DNA from: Neoscytalidium dimidiatum
Lineage: Eukaryota > Ascomycota > Dothideomycetes > Botryosphaeriales > Botryosphaeriaceae
NCBI GenBank assembly: GCA_037367355.1
Contig: CM074699.1
Coordinates: forward strand, 2,852,001 to 2,916,000
Direction: 5' to 3'
Length of the DNA: 64,000 nucleotides
Shown here: one piece after another, positions 46,207 to 58,658 of the stretch
Layout: each line of letters starts with the position of its first letter
Position numbering within the stretch: the stretch's first letter is position 1
The notes under the pieces: generated by a model
Database searches by the model: none
Told to the model about the DNA's origin: nothing
The model's input: the letters and a program-made list of their open reading frames with translations, nothing else
Position numbers and translations under genes: made by a program

Positions 46207-47107
46207 GCTGGCGGTCAACGGAGTACGAAACCGAGCATTCCACCTTGCGGTGTGGGCGAGGTCTTGGGATTTGTCTATGGCCGGAGACTCCGAGGAGCGG
46301 TGGAGGCAGCAATAAACCATCCCCCCGGACTTTGTGTCACGCATGATGAAGGATATGCAGGGCTAAAATAAAAGGATTGCCGATTTGGCTATATTGCCGG
46401 GACTCCACAGAACGGCTGAAGCGAATTTCCGATCTGTCGATACGGCTATTGGCGGCCGTATACTACAGTCTTCTATCGTGACAGTAAAACACCTTCCAGC
46501 CCCCCTGTTCTCTCCAATCAGGAGACAATGCTCCGTCTGACTATGGCAATCGGTCTTCCTTGTAGCGGAACGGGTTAGCAATGAAGTCTCCTGGCGATCT
46601 TGTGCCTCGGGGGCGGAAGCGAGGGCGGAAGCGCATCCTATTGCCCAGGACCGCAGCCATGGAGCCCACTCCATGGAGGAGGTGTAACACTAGTCCTTTT
46701 ATACATGCAGCGTTTGGCGAGAGTGGTTCGACAGTGCGTCCGGATACGGAGTGGATCGAACGTCTCGAGTCAGCAGCAATGCTACACCGCAGGTCCGTTA
46801 CGTTGGGGAGGAGATGATCTGCAGGTCCGCAAGTCATGAACTACCGTGCCGCACCGTCGGACGCGCGGCTACGGCCCGCCAACGGCCCTACAACAGTTTC
46901 GCCGTGGTACTTAGTCAGGGAGCTGTGTCTGTGCCGCAGGCATTTCTTACAGACCGCCCGAGCCCCGCCTGCTGCCTGCTTCGGCGTGAGCTGCATAAAT
47001 GTAGTTCAACGCAGCCATACCGCTTGGTACGCAGGGAAACTTGACAGGTTTCTTCTTTCCTCAGTCTCAATTCCTCCTTTCCGACCTCCAATTCCAGAAT
47101 CTCAACC
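46207..47107. promoter_or_regulatory. Divergent spacer, rhodopsin-like / nitrilase
   Basis: 901 bp between divergent starts. A TATA-like GCATAAAT at 46993-47000 lies about 110 nt upstream of the nitrilase ATG. Nothing else recognised. Confidence 0.4.
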
Positions 47108-48224
47108 ATGGCTCCGTCGCTCCGTGTCGCAGTGACCCAAACAGAGCCCGAATGGCTCGACCTGGCCGGCACCGTCAAGAAGACGTGTGACCTAATTGCC
47201 GAAGCCGCCTCCAATGGCGCCAGGCTCATCGCCTTTCCCGAATGCTGGGTTCCTGGCTACCCAGGTTGGATATGGTAAAAAAAAAGCCACCGCACCCCAG
47301 GTTCCCCGGTCCTCCAACGACCCCGATCATCGACTGACAACCAATCAAACGAGTAGGGCACGCCCCGTCGACTTCGAACTCAACACCAAATACATCTACA
47401 ACTCGCTATCGGTCAACTCGCCCGAGTTCGAGCAGATCGCGTCGACGGCGAAGCGGCACGCCATCGCGGTCGTGCTGGGCTTCTCGGAGCGCACGGCGTC
47501 GCACAGCCTGTACATCTCACAGGCGGTCATCTCGCCGCAAGGGACGCTGCTCATGCACCGTCGCAAGGTCAAGCCGACGCACGTCGAGCGCGCCGTCTTC
47601 GGCGACGGCTCCGGCGACGACCTGGCGAACGTGGTGGACGTGGATTTCGGCGGCGAGGTCGGCACCGTCAAGATCGGCGCGCTCGCCTGCTGGGAGCACA
47701 CCCAGCCGCTGCTCAAGTACCACACGTACAGCCAGGGCGAGGTCATCCACGTTGCCGCGTGGCCGCCGATCGATCCGCACGGCGGCGTCGAGCATCCTGG
47801 CCTGTGGAGCATGAGCGCTGAGGGCTGCCAGAATCTGAGCCAGACGTACGCGGTTGAGGGTGGTGGCTACGTCTTGCACTGCACGGCGGTGTGCACGGAG
47901 AAGGGCATGGAGGCCATGACGACGCACAAGGGCCTGCTGTTCCATACGCCGGGTGGCGGGCATAGCTGTGTTATTGGACCTGATGGCCGCAGGCTGACGC
48001 AGCCGGTGAGTGGAGGCGATCCGGCGAAGGAGGGCGTTGTGTACGCCGATCTAGACTTGAGCAAGGTGGTGGCGAATCGGTCGTTCTTGGACAATGTCGG
48101 GCATTACAGCAGGCCGGATCTGCTGTGGCTGGGCGTTGATAAGAAGCAGAAGCAGCACGTCATCCCGAGGGATGAGGAGGAGCCTTCGAAGAAGAGCGCT
48201 ATCACTGTGCCCAAACCCGAGTAG
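47108..48224 (+). CDS. Aliphatic nitrilase / cyanide hydratase family
   Basis: Two exons (47108-47274, 47357-48224) give 344 residues; the 82-nt intron splits the Trp codon of GYPGWIW, a frequent intron site in this family. The Glu-Lys-Cys catalytic set is complete: Glu45 in FPECW, Lys126 in [13 protein letters not shown], Cys167 in [10 protein letters not shown]. Members convert nitriles to the carboxylic acid and ammonia; fungal cyanide hydratases convert HCN to formamide and are near neighbours, so that remains possible. The context [16 protein letters not shown] and the C-terminal [13 protein letters not shown] are typical of fungal nitrilases. It faces the Baeyer-Villiger monooxygenase tail to tail, with about 180 bp between. 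The protein is expected to be cytosolic and oligomeric. Confidence 0.9.
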
Positions 48225-48406
48225 AGGAGAGTGTAACGACCAGAACCTTCTGGAATTGAAAACAGCATCGTTGAATTGATGTAGAAAGAGACAATCTGAT
48301 GATATAATGCGGTCCACGTCCAGGTATTTCTACCTCTTTGCCGTGCAACAATTCTTTTTTTTAACTTTCCTTAGCATCTCTGTCGTGTACTGGCCGACAC
48401 TCACCG

Positions 48407-50347
48407 TCACACGGTGGACAATTCCAGGCCTTTCAGCTCACCTTGCTCCTGCCAAGCTCTGATGACGTCCACGAAACTCTGGATCCCCTCTCCCCAAGGT
48501 GCGCCACGAGCACCCTTCATCTTCTCGGCCATGCTTTCCACCTTGTCTCTTTCGCCCTCATTGTTGATATAGCCAGGAGTGCAACCACCAACAGCAGCGA
48601 ACCATCCCGCTCTCATCATAATTTCCATCGTCCAAGCTTCTTCAGCGTCCTTGGTCACTTCAATAACCAACTTGTCCGGTTGGTCCACTCGCTGCTCTGC
48701 TTTGGCCACAATCGCAGCGGTGTGTGAAGCCAACGTGTCAAGCGCATACGTGAAGTTAGATGTCACTCCCGACTGAGATGGCCCGGGGAAGAAGAAGTTC
48801 GGAAAATCATGCGTTGCAACACCGTGAAAAGTCGCGGCTCCCTGCTGGATCCACTTTTCGTCCATGTCAAGACCGTTCTTGCCGTAAATCTTGACGCCTG
48901 CCCTTGCCGCAGGACTGCCACTACCCGCTGCGGGTGAGGAAAAACCGGTGCTCAGTATCAGAATATCGACAGGGTACTCTGTATCGTTGGCCACCACGCC
49001 GGTTTCAGCCAAAGCGTCTATACCTTTTCCGTCTGTATCAATAAGGGTGACATTCGGCTGGTTGAATGCTGGAAGATATTCATCGTGGAACGTCGGTCTT
49101 TTGCACCAAGCCGGGTACCATGCTTTCAGCTTTTCGGCTGTTGCAGGGTCTTTGACGACCTCGTCCACCCTTGCGCGCACCCTCTCAGCTCTTTCCATAT
49201 CATACTCATGCAGCTTTGCAATATGCTCGGGTATCTTCTCTGGAGTGACAATCCCCTCACCAGGGGCGCCAAGAATGCCGCAGTACGAGGGCATCCGGCA
49301 CCACGCATCTCCGACCAAGTCCTCACCTTTCGGCGCATTGGTGAGATACGAGTTGAAGTTCTCAGACCGGGCCTTTTGCCACCCCTTCCCCGTCGCAATC
49401 TTACTCTTCCACTCCTCCAAATCCGTTGGCCGCTGCCCACGCACATCGACACTCGACGGCGTCCGCTGAAACACATAAAGCCGCTCCGCCCACTTCGCCA
49501 ACTGCGGCACGACCTGCACAGCCGTCGCCCCGGTCCCAATAATCCCAACCCTCTTCCTCTTCAGCCCCTCCAACTCCCACGCCTCATCATCACCCCCCGT
49601 GACCCCATAATCCCACCGCGCAGTATGAAACACCTTCCCCTTGAACCCCTCCCATCCCGGCACCATCGGCACCTGCGGCGTATTCAACGTCCCACTCGCC
49701 GCAAAAACGTACTGCGCCTCCACCTCCCCCTTCCTCGTTGCCCCCTCCCCCCTCTCCTCCTCAACCTCCACCCTCCACCTCCGCGCCCCCTCCTCCCACC
49801 GCAACCCCCCATACCGCGTCCGCCACGCGCACCTGCCCGCCAACCCCCACCGCGCCACGATCCGCTCCGCATGGGCCCGCAGCTCCGGCCCGTACGCGTA
49901 CTTGCACGCCGGCACGTAGCCCGTCTCCTCCAGCAGCGGCATGTAGATGTACGCCTCGACGTCGCACATCAGGCCGGGGTACCGGTTCCAGTACCAGGTG
50001 CCGCCAGGGCCGCCCGCGTCGTCCACGATCAGCACGTCCTCGACCGCGTACCCGGCCTCGAGCAGGCGCACGGCGAAGAGCAGGCCGCCGAAGCCGGCGC
50101 CCAGGATGAGGAACTTGGTCGACGTGTAGCGGGCGGGGGCCGGGGAGAGCGGGGAAGGGAGCGCGTTGAGGGCGGCGTGCGAGACCCAGGGGTCGCGCGA
50201 GAGGCGCGAGAGCGCGGGGTGCGCGGCGAGGCGGGCGAACTGCGAGGGCCCGGCTGAGGCGGCGAGGCGCTTGTTGCGCTCCGCGAGGTACTTTTGGCGG
50301 AGGGCTTCGGTGGGGGCGGCGACGCCGGGGTCGGTCGGGGTGGTCAT
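48407..50347 (-). CDS. Type I Baeyer-Villiger / flavin-containing monooxygenase
   Basis: An intronless frame of 646 residues from the ATG at 50347; upstream in-frame codons before it have no ATG. The N-terminal ~75 residues are an Ala/Pro/Arg-rich extension seen in fungal members. The FAD Rossmann motif ILGAGFGG is at 83-88, and GGTWYWNRYPG follows. The BVMO fingerprint FxGxxxHxxxW is present (FKGKVFHTARW, Phe235 to Trp245). The NADPH Rossmann motif IGTGATAVQ is near 271. The enzyme should insert oxygen next to a ketone carbonyl, giving an ester or lactone, with NADPH and FAD. Substrate is unknown; the closest class is that of phenylacetone/cycloketone/4-hydroxyacetophenone-like monooxygenases. 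The first half is strongly GC-biased. Confidence 0.9.
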   Translation of the reverse strand: MTTPTDPGVAAPTEALRQKYLAERNKRLAASAGPSQFARLAAHPALSRLSRDPWVSHAALNALPSPLSPAPARYTSTKFLILGAGFGGLLFAVRLLEAGYAVEDVLIVDDAGGPGGTWYWNRYPGLMCDVEAYIYMPLLEETGYVPACKYAYGPELRAHAERIVARWGLAGRCAWRTRYGGLRWEEGARRWRVEVEEERGEGATRKGEVEAQYVFAASGTLNTPQVPMVPGWEGFKGKVFHTARWDYGVTGGDDEAWELEGLKRKRVGIIGTGATAVQVVPQLAKWAERLYVFQRTPSSVDVRGQRPTDLEEWKSKIATGKGWQKARSENFNSYLTNAPKGEDLVGDAWCRMPSYCGILGAPGEGIVTPEKIPEHIAKLHEYDMERAERVRARVDEVVKDPATAEKLKAWYPAWCKRPTFHDEYLPAFNQPNVTLIDTDGKGIDALAETGVVANDTEYPVDILILSTGFSSPAAGSGSPAARAGVKIYGKNGLDMDEKWIQQGAATFHGVATHDFPNFFFPGPSQSGVTSNFTYALDTLASHTAAIVAKAEQRVDQPDKLVIEVTKDAEEAWTMEIMMRAGWFAAVGGCTPGYINNEGERDKVESMAEKMKGARGAPWGEGIQSFVDVIRAWQEQGELKGLELSTV

Positions 50348-51599
50348 GTTGTTGCTTGGTCCGTGGGTTGTGGGAGGCAGGAGGTTTGTGGGGTTGAATT
50401 GATGGGTCTTTCTTTGCGGGGAGTGCAAAGAGGCTTTTGACGGAACAGTGGGGAAGAGGACTTATCGCGAGAATAAGAATGAAGGGTCTTTGCGACAGTA
50501 GGGCAAACAGGGTTAGTCCGAAGCTAGGGGTGGCGCATCTCCGGATTGGGTAAGGAAAGGGTAGGATTTAGTTATCGCTTGACGCTGCTGGGTGGACACG
50601 GCAGCGGCGGAAGAATCGCATGAGAGGCAGGCGGGGAAGGAGGTGCTTTAAAACTATGTGCTACGTGGGACCAGGTTTTCGGACCTTTTCGTGCAACTAA
50701 TGACAAGGCCTAAGCATGTTGTTTCACCGCGTGAGCCAAGCCCGGAGGGTGCGACCTTTCGCGACCAAGGACATGCGGTCAAGCAAGTGCGCTCCTCCAA
50801 TCATGATGTCCGCTGAGAAGCTGGCGTGGTGGTTAGGCATGGCCCACGCGTTTATCTTTTCCCCTTTCCGAGCTCCGACGTTGAGCAGCGAGACGTGCTG
50901 ATTTCCCATCTTGGCATAAAGCCCCAATGCGAACCGATGCCGACAGCTATGCGAGAACGAACCGAGAAATTGACCAATCGCTGCATCGCGACTACGAAGT
51001 GCCCACTTTTGCGGCTAACAGGCGGCCCGGAGATCGTGCCGGGGGAGGGGGCGAGAACGGCTAGTCACCGCGAGGGTAATGTGCTCGGCCCGTGGTTTCT
51101 CGGCTTCTGCCATGGCTCGGAATACTGGGGATTAAGAACAAGTCTCAATAGCGTAATATAGTTTCAGGCACAGTCAAAGCACAAATTGGAATTTCGGAGT
51201 GAAGATTAAATTTTCATAATTAATTTGCCAGAAGTGGTGGAACTTTTAGTCTGGTCTTTCAAAGGCTCAGAAATCGTTTCATGCGGGCATGACTATCAAG
51301 AAAGTTGGAATGATTATTTATTAAAAAAACAAAACGAGAAAAGATTTGGTGTTTGTCTGACCATTAAACTTAACAACGCAGGGGAGAACAAAGGTTAACC
51401 ACAGCTTCAACCTTATTGAAGCCGCCATTCTTCATCCCAGTGTTCAGGCTCTGAGATTAGTGGGGTGCCTGCTGCAACATAAGTGTGGTTGCTATCATAT
51501 TGGCTCCCAGGTGGCTGTTCAGAATCAGGGCGCTGGAACCGCGTAGTCTGTGATAGTCATTTTTCGGTTCCAATCCTTTTAGACTTGAATGGATCCACG
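50348..51599. other. Promoter of the monooxygenase and gene-free spacer
   Basis: The left part is the 5' flank of the monooxygenase. From about 51160 the sequence becomes AT-rich. No gene recognised. Confidence 0.4.
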
Positions 51600-53830
51600 C
51601 TATTCTGCATTAAACCATTGCTCGTCGAAACCCAGGTGCCTCTGAAAACACTCGACAACAAGATACATTCCGTACTGGTACTTGTAGCCTGCTTTCTTGA
51701 TTTCTGGGTAGAAGAACTCTTTTGGGTCGCCCTTTTTCGTTTGCAGGACTGTAAAACTGAGGATCCCGTTCGAGCATGCTGTCGTAACAGTACGAGATGG
51801 TATCCACGGAATTCGAAGGTCTTCGCGTTGCTCGTTATTCCCTGGGCAATCCTGCAAGCGAAATGCTGATGCACTAGATGGAAAGAGCCCCAAGCGAAAT
51901 GTGCAGGTTTCTAGGATAGATCACAAGATCATACTCATCACCGTGGTACTGCCTAAAGAATATCTTTTCGCCAATCATTGGCGTCGACGTGCATACCATC
52001 GCCAGCTTGATATACCACGCAAGGCGGATATGGCCTCTCCTCAAGGCGCGCCACCATGATGTGATGGAGTTCAAAAAAATATAGTCAACAAGTATTGTGC
52101 CCTCGGCATTATTGGGATAGTTCATTCCCCGGAATGGCCTCATCATACGGTAGTAGAGGCCAGATTCCAGAAACGTTTGGTTAAAAAGGGAAAACAACAT
52201 GCCTGGCAGGAAATTAAAGACTATTATCACAGCCAATCGGTCTCTGAAGCCATCAGGTGAATATCCAGTAAATCCGAGAGGATGGTAGATCGAGCGATAT
52301 ATTCTACTGGAAGCGATTCCGGGGACTGTTGCCACGATGCAGCCAATTCCAATAATCAAGATGGGGAAGTAATGGAATGGCGCAAGAAGAGTGCGGCCAA
52401 TGTTGTATCTTGCGTACTGTAGTGAACAGGCAAGATCACCAATTCGCGTGCGATGTCTTTCTACGAATCCGCTTTATTAGCCTAGACAAGTGCACAAGGA
52501 GAAAAAAGAATATGGACTCTCCATCCACTGAATATGACTGGTTGAGACATCTTCTACCTTTGGAGTGGAAAATATGCTCCTCGTCAAGTTCTTGGATATT
52601 TTCGAACTCGTATTCTTACAGGATCTAATGGGACCAGCTATGGATTCTATAACAGCTTCATTAGCGAAAATTGCCCGCTGCGAAAATTACATACTTCTGG
52701 TGTACAGGCGTATCATACATGATGAGCCTAATGTCGTAAACGATGTGGCCACTGGAAAGTTGACCAGAAATTGACCGTTTTCGCCAGTAGCCCAGTCGAA
52801 ACGTGCTGATTTCATCGGCCCAGCCATTGATAACCCTCCTCGCCTTTAGGTAACTACAATACTCAAATCAATTGAAGGCGCCATGAATGTGCGAGCCATG
52901 TGCTAACAATAATTGCAACGCCAATGGGGCTGGATCCCACTTGAGTGGAGTCGGAACTTTCCAAAGTGGTTGCGGAATCGCACCAAATGCAATTAATACC
53001 AATATATATAATCCGAGTATCAGGATTCCAGCAGCACTGGACACGCGTAAGACTCATCCTGTGGCATTTTCAGTGATAACGAAGACGGCATTCTTCAAAG
53101 CGGTCAGAACGAGGGTTGCCAGGACATTGATGCCATTCACAAAAAGGAGAGAAAACTGCTTATCGAAGAAGAGGTCACCAAGAGCCGAAACAACGCTCGT
53201 GAAAGTCATCATCTTGTTGATTCGCATTGGATCTGAGCGGCTCAAGCTTCTTCCATCTGGTACCGAGGTCATCGCGACGTGTGGTGTCGTACGGTTGTAG
53301 GATACGACAATAACCTTATATAGGATCGTATTAAGTGTTCCAGGTATGCTTGGTATATATTGAACAGCCATTTGGTTCGTCTCATTCACCATGTGCAATT
53401 TATGAGGCTGCCATCGCTTGAGCCACATGAGAACTAATATACCAGCGAAGCATCCGAAGTAGAACAAAGCTACAGCTGCGAGCACCCAGGTTTTTAGAGT
53501 TAGGGGTCGATAGTCCAACGCCGGATGATCTGATAGATGGGGTATTGGTCCGAAATAGTCTTGGCATTCTACAAAGACGCTCAATCAGCGTTAGGCATGG
53601 TAGCGGGATGGTTTACTAACCGGCGTTCCACCGTTCGCCAGGGACACTTACGTGGGCTACTTCCAAAACCTCTCCATCTGGGGTTTCACCCAAATGATTG
53701 AGATAACCATACTTGTACTGTTGGTATCAAGTAGGTCGGTAGATGAGTGACTTGCAGTCGACCTCATTTAAGTCATCTCCATCGAAGCAGCAGGGTGCTT
53801 TGTAGCCGGCTGGTACGCCATTTATTGACC
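51600..53830 (-). pseudogene. DUF3433-type fungal membrane protein, decayed
   Basis: The minus strand carries ordered pieces of a large fungal membrane protein: YKYGYLNHLGETPDGEVLEV; a helix WVLAAVALFYFGCFAGILVL; IPSIPGTLNTILYKVIVVSY; LKWDPAPLALQLLLAHGS; RLGYWRK; a long block with FNFLPGMLFSLFNQTFLESG and YYRMMRPFRGMNYP; and a C-terminal YQYGMYLVVECFQRHLGFD ending at 51600. These fit the DUF3433 repeat proteins of Pezizomycotina, which normally exceed 1000 residues. In the main frame two TGA stops are seen, at 53054-53056 and 52868-52870, inside otherwise continuous homologous sequence, and other joins need frame changes. I call it a pseudogene, though unusual splicing cannot be fully excluded. 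The function of the family is unknown. Confidence 0.6.
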
Positions 53831-55863
53831 GTGCGAGGCAAAAGGTAGAGAATGGTAAGAGAAAATATCCGTAAGATAAAGGGATGAGGAAAACCAAATG
53901 AAAAGCTCATGAATCTTGAGCGATGGGCGCAAGGCTCAGAGTCATTCAAGCTCCCTCAAGCTGAGAACGTCCGGAGCATGTTCCAATTCCGGAATTCACG
54001 ACAGCACTACAGCCTTTGATTTCATTTCGGTCCGAGATCTGCAAGGCTCCAGGAATAAGTTTTCAAGCCGCGAGACGAGGCTGAATACATGAAACTGCCG
54101 TAGTTAGGCGCTTATTTTCAGCCTCATGTGGGGGCCGTTGTGTTTATTCCTAAGGAGCAATGCTGACGGATAGATTTTCTAGGTATCAGAGCTGATTTAT
54201 AGATTAGATGATTATTTGATGCACTGCTTGGCGAGGGATCTCCGTCCTTCAGACATCCACTGCTGTGCAGCTCTTAAACCCGTAAGATAACAAAGTACTC
54301 GGATGAAGCCTTCGTATAAGCTACATTTGTAGCAAAGAAAGGTTCGGAGAATGACGGATAAAGTGCAAGAGGAGCTGAAGCAAGATAGTGGTGGGTTATT
54401 CTTCCGTTCCCTGAAATCATTGGAAAGGCCCGTGAGGACTACAGCGTCAGACTGGGACAGTGGCGGACATCCATCCACATCGCTGCTTCCCCCGAGATAA
54501 TCGGGGAGCTTAAGAAATGCCATTCATACCCCACTTCCCAGAAATAAATATTCCCGGAACCGGCTCCGCTCGGCGCGTAAATCATTCAGAAAGAGGGCGC
54601 GCGACCATTGTTGTGTAACAAACAGCCCCGCAGTTCCTCGCCTATGTACCAGCGCGTTCCATCAACAGAGCGCTTGTACGCGAATTCAATTGGTACCTAC
54701 AGTTACGTAGGACGCTAAATGTCTTATTTAATGCATGGCTTAATGGAAAATACTTCCATAGTCAGGCAAGGTAGATATTTGATATATATACATGATACTT
54801 ACGGAGCCAACAATTGAGCAAAAGAAAACTCAGAGCCACTCGATCCGAGTTTGTGAAGATTTAGTGTGGCAAAGAACGACTATCCAAAGATAGCGGCGGT
54901 CATCATTAACAAAATGTAATACCCTTCATCTTTGGCCACTGGTCTTCCCAAACAACCCACCAAATAAGAACAACACCTATTCTCTCCGCTTACTCGACAA
55001 CTATTATCGATAAGACAGTTCAGAACGTGTTGAGGTTCATCTGCCAAAGAAACTGCATCCTCATGTACATAATGGAGTAAAGCATGTTACTTGCATCATC
55101 CTGACTCTGGAATGAAGACAAAGCAACAAACTCCAAAGACCCGTTGTCTAAAAGTGCTCATAGCATATCGCAAGAGCTCTCTGAGACTCTTCTGGCGGTA
55201 CGTAATGCACCAATTCTGCTTCCGAGATCTCCGTACCTGCATTCTATGTCCAGATAGTACATCTTCCAAAGGCAATCATCTCCTACCCCCCCAATGCCTT
55301 TTTTTTTTTTTTATAATAAAAGGGTCTTATTCAGAGAGTCTCCGTGCAGAAGTAAGGCGAATTACTCGTTAAATCGAGTTGAGGAGGTCCGTTAGGCAGT
55401 ACAAAGTCCAGCTTCTTTTCGATACGATAACTACCAGGCCCCCTCCAGCGTCATGGTCTCGGCCAGTAAAACCCACCAACACCACGGTCTAGCCTGCTAT
55501 TCACTTCGTCCAAGAGAGGGCTCTCAAAGAGAGGAATGTGCAGTCTTGCAGTAGACAAGTCGTGCACAGGGGGTTTGTGGACCATGTTATTATGGATCAG
55601 GCGCATGATGATATTTCCACAGGAGGTCGTTTTATATAGGAACTCGTACGTAAGCGGCATCCTCTACCGAACTATATGAAACGGAATCTTCCATTGGAAT
55701 GCATATCAAGCCCGTCAGTGGCCACTGGGGAAATTTGCTGTGGCGCAATGCGATGCCTGCCGCACTACTCGACTACCTCCAACTTTACCGCGACGCACAC
55801 ATTTTTCTGTCCATCAACACGCAAAACCCTTACGTTTGTTGAATATTCCAATCTGACAACTTA
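53831..55863. other. Gene-free stretch
   Basis: About 2 kb. Open frames at 54212-54523 and 55451-55660 on the minus strand start with ATG but match nothing I recognise. A T-run lies at about 55298-55312. No gene is supported. Confidence 0.4.
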
Positions 55864-57300
55864 CTAATCAAAAATCCCCATCCCCTCTGGCATATCGAAC
55901 TCGACATGCGGGCGCGCGCGCACCTCCTCCTGCATGCCCATCACGAACTGCTTGGCGCGGAAGACATGGAACATGGTCATCGCGGCCTGCTCGACGCGCC
56001 AGCGCACGACCAGCCAGCCGTGGGGCGGCAGCTGGTGGAAGAAGCCCCGCGGCGGGTCGACCAGGTTCAGCGGCGCGCCGTCCGCCGCCGCGGCCGCCGC
56101 GTCCGCCCACCGGAAGGGCGCGCCGGCCCCCTGGCCCAGGTGGAAGGTCGCGTCGTTGTGCTTGTACATCGGCAGCGCGACGTCCAGCTCGTTGTGCACG
56201 ACCACGTCGACCATGCTGCCGAGCGGCAGGTTGCGCACGATCGGGTTGGGGCCCCGGAACTCGGTCGAGGGGTGCAGGACGAGGGGCGTGCGCAGGACGC
56301 GCCAGGGCTGCCAGGGCGCGCCGTTGAGCCTCATGTGGCTTGCAGTGGACACGCCCCTTGCCTAGAAAGAGCTTGTCAGAATACCAACAAGAACAGCAAC
56401 GTGCGAGGGTGCCTTACCGTTGATAAGCACTGACTGGAAACAGTATGGATCATAGCCGTCAGACTGCAGCTGCGACAGCAGATTGTCGTACGTCCGGTGC
56501 TGGTAATTGTAAACTGTCACATGCTCTGGCGTTGCCTCAGCATCTAGCATGTCCTCAATGTCTGCTTCATCAGAGGACACGAGGTGGTATGGGCGTTCCC
56601 GCTCTGGGCTAGGCCGGATCCAGATGGTGCCGTAGAACCCATCAAAGAGGGGGGTAGTGCAGTGCTCTGCGTACCACTTCAAGCCCCATTGATCAGAAGT
56701 GTTGAGAATGCTTGTCCAGTTTGCGCGTGGCAGGATGGGGTACGTGGTAACACCGGCCGCGCCATCATTCCAAGTCTGGCTGAAGTAGTGTCGAAAGCCC
56801 AGCCTACAAAACTACGTCAGCCCTAGATCTGAATCGCGATGAAAGGAAAAGGAAGAAGAGTCAGCCCGTACCAATGCAATGCCGATGGAAGGCCCAAGTC
56901 GTTGTGGACGTTCAATCGAATGAGATCGCCTTCCCGAGCATTGATGACGGGTACTGGGCTGTCAGAGTTCCCAACAAACATTGGGCGCCATCGTCCTCCG
57001 TCTGAAGATCTGTTAGTCAATCACGATGCCTAGTGATTTTAGGCACATACCGGGATCGCGCCATAGATTGTAATGAATTTCATGCGGTATATAGGTGCTT
57101 TTTGATGTTGTGACTGAAGAGTCCCCAGGAGATATCAATGTGGGAGAAAATGAAAGTGCGTTATTGGTAAAGAGCTTCAAGCCGCCTCCGATCAAGAGAA
57201 GCGCCCCACAGAGCGAGGAGAATATAAAATAGAAGCCTGACAATCTACGCTTCCTGCACTCGTCCGTCAGAGCCGATAAAGTCTCGTGCTTGTTATCCAT
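55864..57300 (-). pseudogene. Multicopper oxidase-like gene lacking copper ligands and middle domain
   Basis: From the ATG at 57300 the protein starts with a cytoplasmic tail and a membrane helix (GFYFIFSSLCGALLLIGGG). The first cupredoxin domain reads through three exons with good splice sites (DGGRWRPMFVGNSDSPVPVI, FSQTWNDGAAGVTTYPILP, FDGFYGTIWIRP). Copper motifs are altered: HWHG is HWLG after splicing, and YHxH is WYAEH. After SVLING and a normal intron comes KGRVHCKP, then a frame change, and the ~300-residue second domain is absent. The last exon is domain 3, open for over 400 nt, but HPFHxHxH is replaced by LPMYKHNDATF and HCHxxxH by MFHVFRAKQF. It is either a pseudogene or an eroding non-enzymatic paralog of its divergent neighbour. 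Conserved residues around the lost ligands make the family assignment firm. Confidence 0.65.
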
Positions 57301-58658
57301 GATGATAATATGGGAATAGGAATCCTCTCTCACAAGAAACAGAGAGAAGGCACCTCCTCCGATTGTCTTGGGGAGAAGGATATACAGTGACTTGTTTCAG
57401 CTGCTAGGAGCCCACGGAAACAGCACCTGCGTAAGTGGGGGCTGCCAGAATATCCGTTTTCAAAGCCGAAAGTACGAGGTGATTAACCGACGCCAGGACA
57501 ATGACTCACGACGGCATGATCATCGGCGACGGTGCACAGAGCCATGGGTTGCGCGACCATTGCTGTACACATTGCGGTGGGTGATTGACAAGAAAAAAGT
57601 CATGCAGAGTCCTGCGTCAATTCACCCGAAGACGTGATTACACATACCGATGATGCCGAGCCGTGTTTGGCTGCTCCAAAATCAAGGGATCTGAGGCTCT
57701 AATAGCCGAGAACGGCGAGATAGATAAGGCTGCGCGGCTGAAAAAGGTAGACGATTGAGCTATAGCCAATCGTGTTCATTGGCACATCTACATGATCCCC
57801 CAGAGTTTCAAACTCTATGCACAGACCATTGGGGGCCTAGTGCGGCGCTATAGAGCTGAGCTCCCGGGGAACACCGTGAGACATCGTTGCCAAGTTTGAG
57901 TGCGCCAACTCTTGACCAGAACCTGGAAACGTCCATCGTAGGGATGATTGACGGAATTCAGCTGCCGCTCCTGATCCCCAAAGCCTCTGTTGATCAAGGT
58001 TGGCTGTCAGCACTGCCCTGTATTTCCACCACCGGAGAACCTCCGCTTGAAAGCATTCGAGAACTTTTGAGGCCAGGAATGAATCGCAATTGATTAGCCA
58101 GCGCCAACTGCAGCATAGGATGCCTGAAGTACGCTAGCAACGAATCTTGGGTCTACCGCAATAGAATGGTGTTGGGAATTCACCACCGCGCCCAACTCAC
58201 CCAAGCTGAACACAGCCAGACAGTAGCGGATATGTTCCCGCTGGATAGCTACGTCGAACTGGTAACCTCGGGCTGGAGAGTTGGGAGCCAGCGCACATCG
58301 TATTTTTCATTTACTGTCTCCAAGGCGGAACTGAACGGCTCGGACTCTTTGGGCTGCGTACCTCCCCGGGTTCTCTGATAGAGGCATTGGCCCGGCTGCG
58401 GGGCTCCACGGCGATAACTTGTCTCAGTCTTGCGACATGGCCTCTCTACGACCTCCAAAGTATTGTGGGCAGGCTCGTAGACTGCCGGTCCGTGCTTTGC
58501 AGACACGGCCAAAAGGCCGGGAATGGGAAAAGCTGCGTCCGCTCGTATTCGGTGGCCCCGTTGTCGATCTGACCTCCAGCTACCTTAGCAACGATTCCTC
58601 ACGCAGTTCTCATACTTTCCGGAGACCATCATTATCGTCGCGCATAACAGAACAAGAT
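57301..58658. promoter_or_regulatory. Divergent spacer between the two multicopper oxidase genes
   Basis: 1358 bp between the opposing starts. Two short open frames at 57887-58093 and 58166-58378 have no recognisable domain. It probably held a shared control region for the pair. Confidence 0.35.

Noticed and set aside
49085..50257. 390-codon plus-strand open frame
   Set aside because: Antisense to the Baeyer-Villiger monooxygenase; Arg/Pro-rich with no domain.
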